Of a DNA stretch of 41,835 nt, positions 39,128 through 41,835 are shown piece after piece. Position 1 is the first letter of the stretch; each line of letters opens with the position of its first letter. The notes below the pieces were generated by a model. The model saw only the letters and a program-made list of their open reading frames with translations, did not search any database and was not told the DNA's origin. The stretch covers positions 1-41,835 of the forward strand of contig JACPXL010000022.1 of the NCBI GenBank assembly GCA_016196555.1. The letters are read 5' to 3'. The DNA is from Candidatus Omnitrophota bacterium (GTDB lineage Bacteria; Omnitrophota; Omnitrophia; Omnitrophales; Aquincolibacteriaceae). The translations under genes were made by a program, and so were the position numbers.

Positions 39128-40504
39128 CTATGCTGCCTTGCTGTTGGGTTGAGGTTCGTTAGTTACTGGAGGTGTTGAAGCAGCCGCACGTGCGGCCTTT
39201 GGTTTTTTAGCCGACCATCGGTTTTCCTGCAATTTCACAAGCCATGTGGAATAGAACAATGCGGAGAGGATAAACAAGAACCCGATGATACCGAGAATAA
39301 TCCACCATGTGGTGGACAAGTCCGGCGTAAACCCTAAACGCAAAATGTCGACAACTTTTGAAAGTTCTTTGACGGCCTGTCGGATTTTGTCGAATTCGTC
39401 CAATTCACGCTTAAGAGGAATCTCGAGCAGTAAATCCTGCAATTCTTTAATCTTCTGTTCCACCAACTCAACACGTTCAGAATTCAGAATGAACGCGCGA
39501 ATGCGCTCATCGATATTCTCGGAAGACGCCACTTCCTGCTGTAATTTTAAAACGGAGTCGATGGTTTCATAAATAAAATCGCTGCTTTGTTTGGCAAATG
39601 CTTCATAAGCACTCTGGGCGAAATGCTGCAGCATTTTATCGGTTTGCTTTCGAAGAAATTCCAATTCGGATTCTTGAATGTACCAAATATCTTTTAAAAC
39701 AATTTCATATTTTTTTGCTTCTTTGGGAGCGAAAGTATCATTTTTTTGAATGATGTAGCGGCTTTGCGGTTCGTCATACAAAATCCCGAAATCCAGTTTA
39801 TCAACCACATCTGCGGCAATAATTCCCTTCGGAAGCAAGGTCCGGACTTCCATTGAAAGTTCTTTTGATGAAGGATTTTTTGCGTTGACAATAAATTTCA
39901 CTGTTCGTAAACCGGTTGTCTGTTCACTTTTTAATTCTCTCATCGACGTAAGAGATGAGATTTCTCTTTTGATTTCACTCACCATTGTCGTGTGGGCGCG
40001 GTACATTTCGATTCGCTGCTTGATCCCAATCGCCTTGCTTTGGTCCGTTTCAATCGAGGCAATTCGTTCCATGATTTTTTCGTGAAACATCCGGCTCGTT
40101 TCCTCATACTGGGTGCCTTGCAAAGTCGTCACATTTTTTTCCAACTGGGATTTAAGGTCGGCCAAAACCTCATCCGAAACGGTCCAAACATTTTTTACAT
40201 GGATGATAATGGTGCGGGCTTCTTTGGGAGCCAATTCCACATCTTGAAATAGCTGATAACTTTTGTGTTCTTGGTCAAATTTGATGTTCATTCCCGCCTT
40301 ATCGATAATATCCTCAGGAAGAACCTCTGGAGGGAGGGTATGGCTGATTTGGGTATTCAATTTCTGAGTTTCTGAGGGGTTAATGGCAAGAATCTTTATT
40401 TTTACGTTTTCTGCAGCGTTTAAAGGAATAGCTAACAGAAGGATACTAAAAGTGTATAACCCTAGTATTTTGAATAACTTAAGACTATATTTAGCGTTTT
40501 CCAT
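39128..40504 (-). CDS. Membrane-anchored secreted protein with two tandem beta+coiled-coil domains; unknown family
   Basis: Signal peptide MENAKYSLKLFKILGLYTFSILLLAIPLNAAEN; internal duplication; C-terminal TM TTWWIILGIIGFLFILSALFYSTWLV with basic tail. Start moved from 40552. Confidence 0.75.
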   Translation of the reverse strand: MENAKYSLKLFKILGLYTFSILLLAIPLNAAENVKIKILAINPSETQKLNTQISHTLPPEVLPEDIIDKAGMNIKFDQEHKSYQLFQDVELAPKEARTIIIHVKNVWTVSDEVLADLKSQLEKNVTTLQGTQYEETSRMFHEKIMERIASIETDQSKAIGIKQRIEMYRAHTTMVSEIKREISSLTSMRELKSEQTTGLRTVKFIVNAKNPSSKELSMEVRTLLPKGIIAADVVDKLDFGILYDEPQSRYIIQKNDTFAPKEAKKYEIVLKDIWYIQESELEFLRKQTDKMLQHFAQSAYEAFAKQSSDFIYETIDSVLKLQQEVASSENIDERIRAFILNSERVELVEQKIKELQDLLLEIPLKRELDEFDKIRQAVKELSKVVDILRLGFTPDLSTTWWIILGIIGFLFILSALFYSTWLVKLQENRWSAKKPKAARAAASTPPVTNEPQPNSKAA

Positions 40505-40634
40505 AGCCCATTCACCCGAGTAAATAATAACATATAACGTAGCATTTTGCATGAATTTATAGCATTTTTTTTCATTTTATCTACTTAGCACCTTCTTTAT
40601 AGTATTTATGGTCAAAAAAAGGGGTAAAAGAGGA

Positions 40635-41835
40635 TTATTCGATCCAAGCCTGGACCACAGCACTAGGGGCTCGTCCTTCTTCTTTGAGCTCTTCTTTAAT
40701 GTTCATGGCATCTTTAATGGCCAGCAAGTAAGATTTCAACTCTTCGAGTTTGCTGTCCACAACCGGCCGATACGCACCCTCTTCGGCCGTAAGTTTTTCA
40801 ACTTGAGAACCCACGATTCCGATAGATTCCGCACTCTTATTCACGGCTTCCACAAGGGTGTTAATCAAATCTGCAGCAACCTCTCCTTCACCCGTAGCTT
40901 TCTCTTCAACTTGTGCGCTTACATTTTTCAAATCTTCAAGCAAGCTCTTAAGACGATCGACTCCTGCGGCGATTGACTCATGTCCACCCTCCGCTCCAAC
41001 TTCAGACCGCATATCTTGAACTTCTTGTAAGATCGTCGCTGCCGTACCATCAAGATTTGCCAAAGTATCGGGAAGACCTGCGATCTTTCCAAATAATGTT
41101 GTCGTTGAAGTTTTAGTATCGGTTGAACTCCCAATTTTTCCGTCAATTCCTTTCAATCTGCCGAACACTGACGAAACTGTTCCCGCATCGGTCGTTAATC
41201 CGAGCAGCGACTTGACATCATTGGCCAAGGCCTTATTCGCTGCAATTCTTCCGAAGAGTGTGGATGCGGTTGATAAATCATTGTTGGATCCTAAGGCCGC
41301 TTTCATTTCATCCAATTTTGTAGCAAGACTCGCAGTCGAACTACTCGTGGAGAGCGTAGAAACAATGGCATTAACTTCTGCTATTTTCCCAAACAAAGTG
41401 TTTGCCGTTGATAAATCGGTGTTTGTTCCCATCATCGTGTTGATCGTCTGGGTTGCCGTAAGTGTTGTCGTAAGATTGGTCGCTATGGCATCAATGCGTC
41501 CACTCAACGTTTTAATGTCATCCCATTTAATTCCTGTAGTACTCATTTTTGAAATATCAACCCAATTGATATGGGATTGGGTCTGTCCCGCTATATCAGT
41601 CCAATTCATCCCTGCGCCGGTCATGAGCGCCAGATCATTCCAGTTCACTCCACCTTTCGACATTGATTGAAGGTCAGTCCAATTCACGCCCGCGGTTGAA
41701 AGCACTGCGATATCCGACCAATTCACGCCTGCTTCTGATAAGCGGTCGATTTCAGCCCAATTAATTCCGGCTCGTGAAAGGGCCTGAATATTGTCCCAAT
41801 TGACATTGATCTTTGACATCGCGGAAAGATCAGAC
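40635..41835 (-). CDS. Repeat-rich coiled-coil protein of unknown function, N-terminus beyond window end
   Basis: Frame remains open past the listed ATG at 41819 (...SDLSAMSKINVNW); 13-aa NW repeats, then TLFGKI repeats, then helical/coiled C-terminus. Confidence 0.75.
   Translation of the reverse strand, partial: SDLSAMSKINVNWDNIQALSRAGINWAEIDRLSEAGVNWSDIAVLSTAGVNWTDLQSMSKGGVNWNDLALMTGAGMNWTDIAGQTQSHINWVDISKMSTTGIKWDDIKTLSGRIDAIATNLTTTLTATQTINTMMGTNTDLSTANTLFGKIAEVNAIVSTLSTSSSTASLATKLDEMKAALGSNNDLSTASTLFGRIAANKALANDVKSLLGLTTDAGTVSSVFGRLKGIDGKIGSSTDTKTSTTTLFGKIAGLPDTLANLDGTAATILQEVQDMRSEVGAEGGHESIAAGVDRLKSLLEDLKNVSAQVEEKATGEGEVAADLINTLVEAVNKSAESIGIVGSQVEKLTAEEGAYRPVVDSKLEELKSYLLAIKDAMNIKEELKEEGRAPSAVVQAWIE
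41073..41435 (-). repeat. Four imperfect ~21-aa protein repeats (G..xDLSTAxTLFGKIA)
   Basis: MMGTNTDLSTANTLFGKIAEV / ALGSNNDLSTASTLFGRIAAN / LLGLTTDAGTVSSVFGRLKGI / KIGSSTDTKTSTTTLFGKIAGL. Confidence 0.8.
41496..41834 (-). repeat. Tandem 39-bp (13-aa) repeats, 8 full units plus a partial one at the edge
   Basis: NVNWDNIQALSRA / GINWAEIDRLSEA / GVNWSDIAVLSTA / GVNWTDLQSMSKG / GVNWNDLALMTGA / GMNWTDIAGQTQS / HINWVDISKMSTT / GIKWDDIKTLSGR, preceded by partial SDLSAMSKI. Confidence 0.92.

Noticed and set aside
41496-41834. Possible CRISPR-like array from the regular 39-bp periodicity
   Set aside because: Units are contiguous, in-frame and conserved at protein level without spacers: a coding repeat, not CRISPR.

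Overview
The 41.8 kb window is dense, bacterial and almost entirely protein-coding. I saw no rRNA, tRNA, CRISPR array or transposase. The taxon is not determinable from sequence alone; gene content would fit a PVC/Omnitrophota-like lineage, but that is a guess. (A) 1-1.9 kb, minus strand: a phosphonate module read as PntC-like cytidylyltransferase -> methylphosphonate-synthase-like Fe oxygenase -> PEP mutase (cut by the window edge). It is preceded by a 35-codon remnant of a second PepM-associated nucleotidyltransferase that the ORF track misses. (B) 1.9-19.6 kb: a divergent surface-glycan locus with epimerases, gmd, several glycosyltransferases, a lone Wzm-type permease, a Gfo/Idh + LbH acyltransferase + DegT aminotransferase set, an APS-kinase-like protein, and an alkaline-phosphatase-superfamily membrane protein with Thr at the nucleophile position. 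(C) 19.6-26.3 kb: a CtpA-like S41 protease, GspK, an STT3-type oligosaccharyltransferase with an altered WWDYG motif, and a GT2 + DUF2304 pair. (D) 26.3-40.5 kb, minus strand: a tightly packed run of 14 genes combining an incomplete, divergent F-type ATPase (alpha, c, b-delta fusion, gamma, beta; no a or epsilon seen) with a type II secretion/type IV pilus-like assembly set (GspE-PilZ fusion, F, G, I, J, PilM-PilN fusion, PilO-like, TPR). It is headed by a membrane protein with an internal duplication. Upstream lies a 13-residue tandem-repeat protein open at the window end. Region D is the best candidate for an undescribed system. The relic, MPnS and STT3 observations are the next best.
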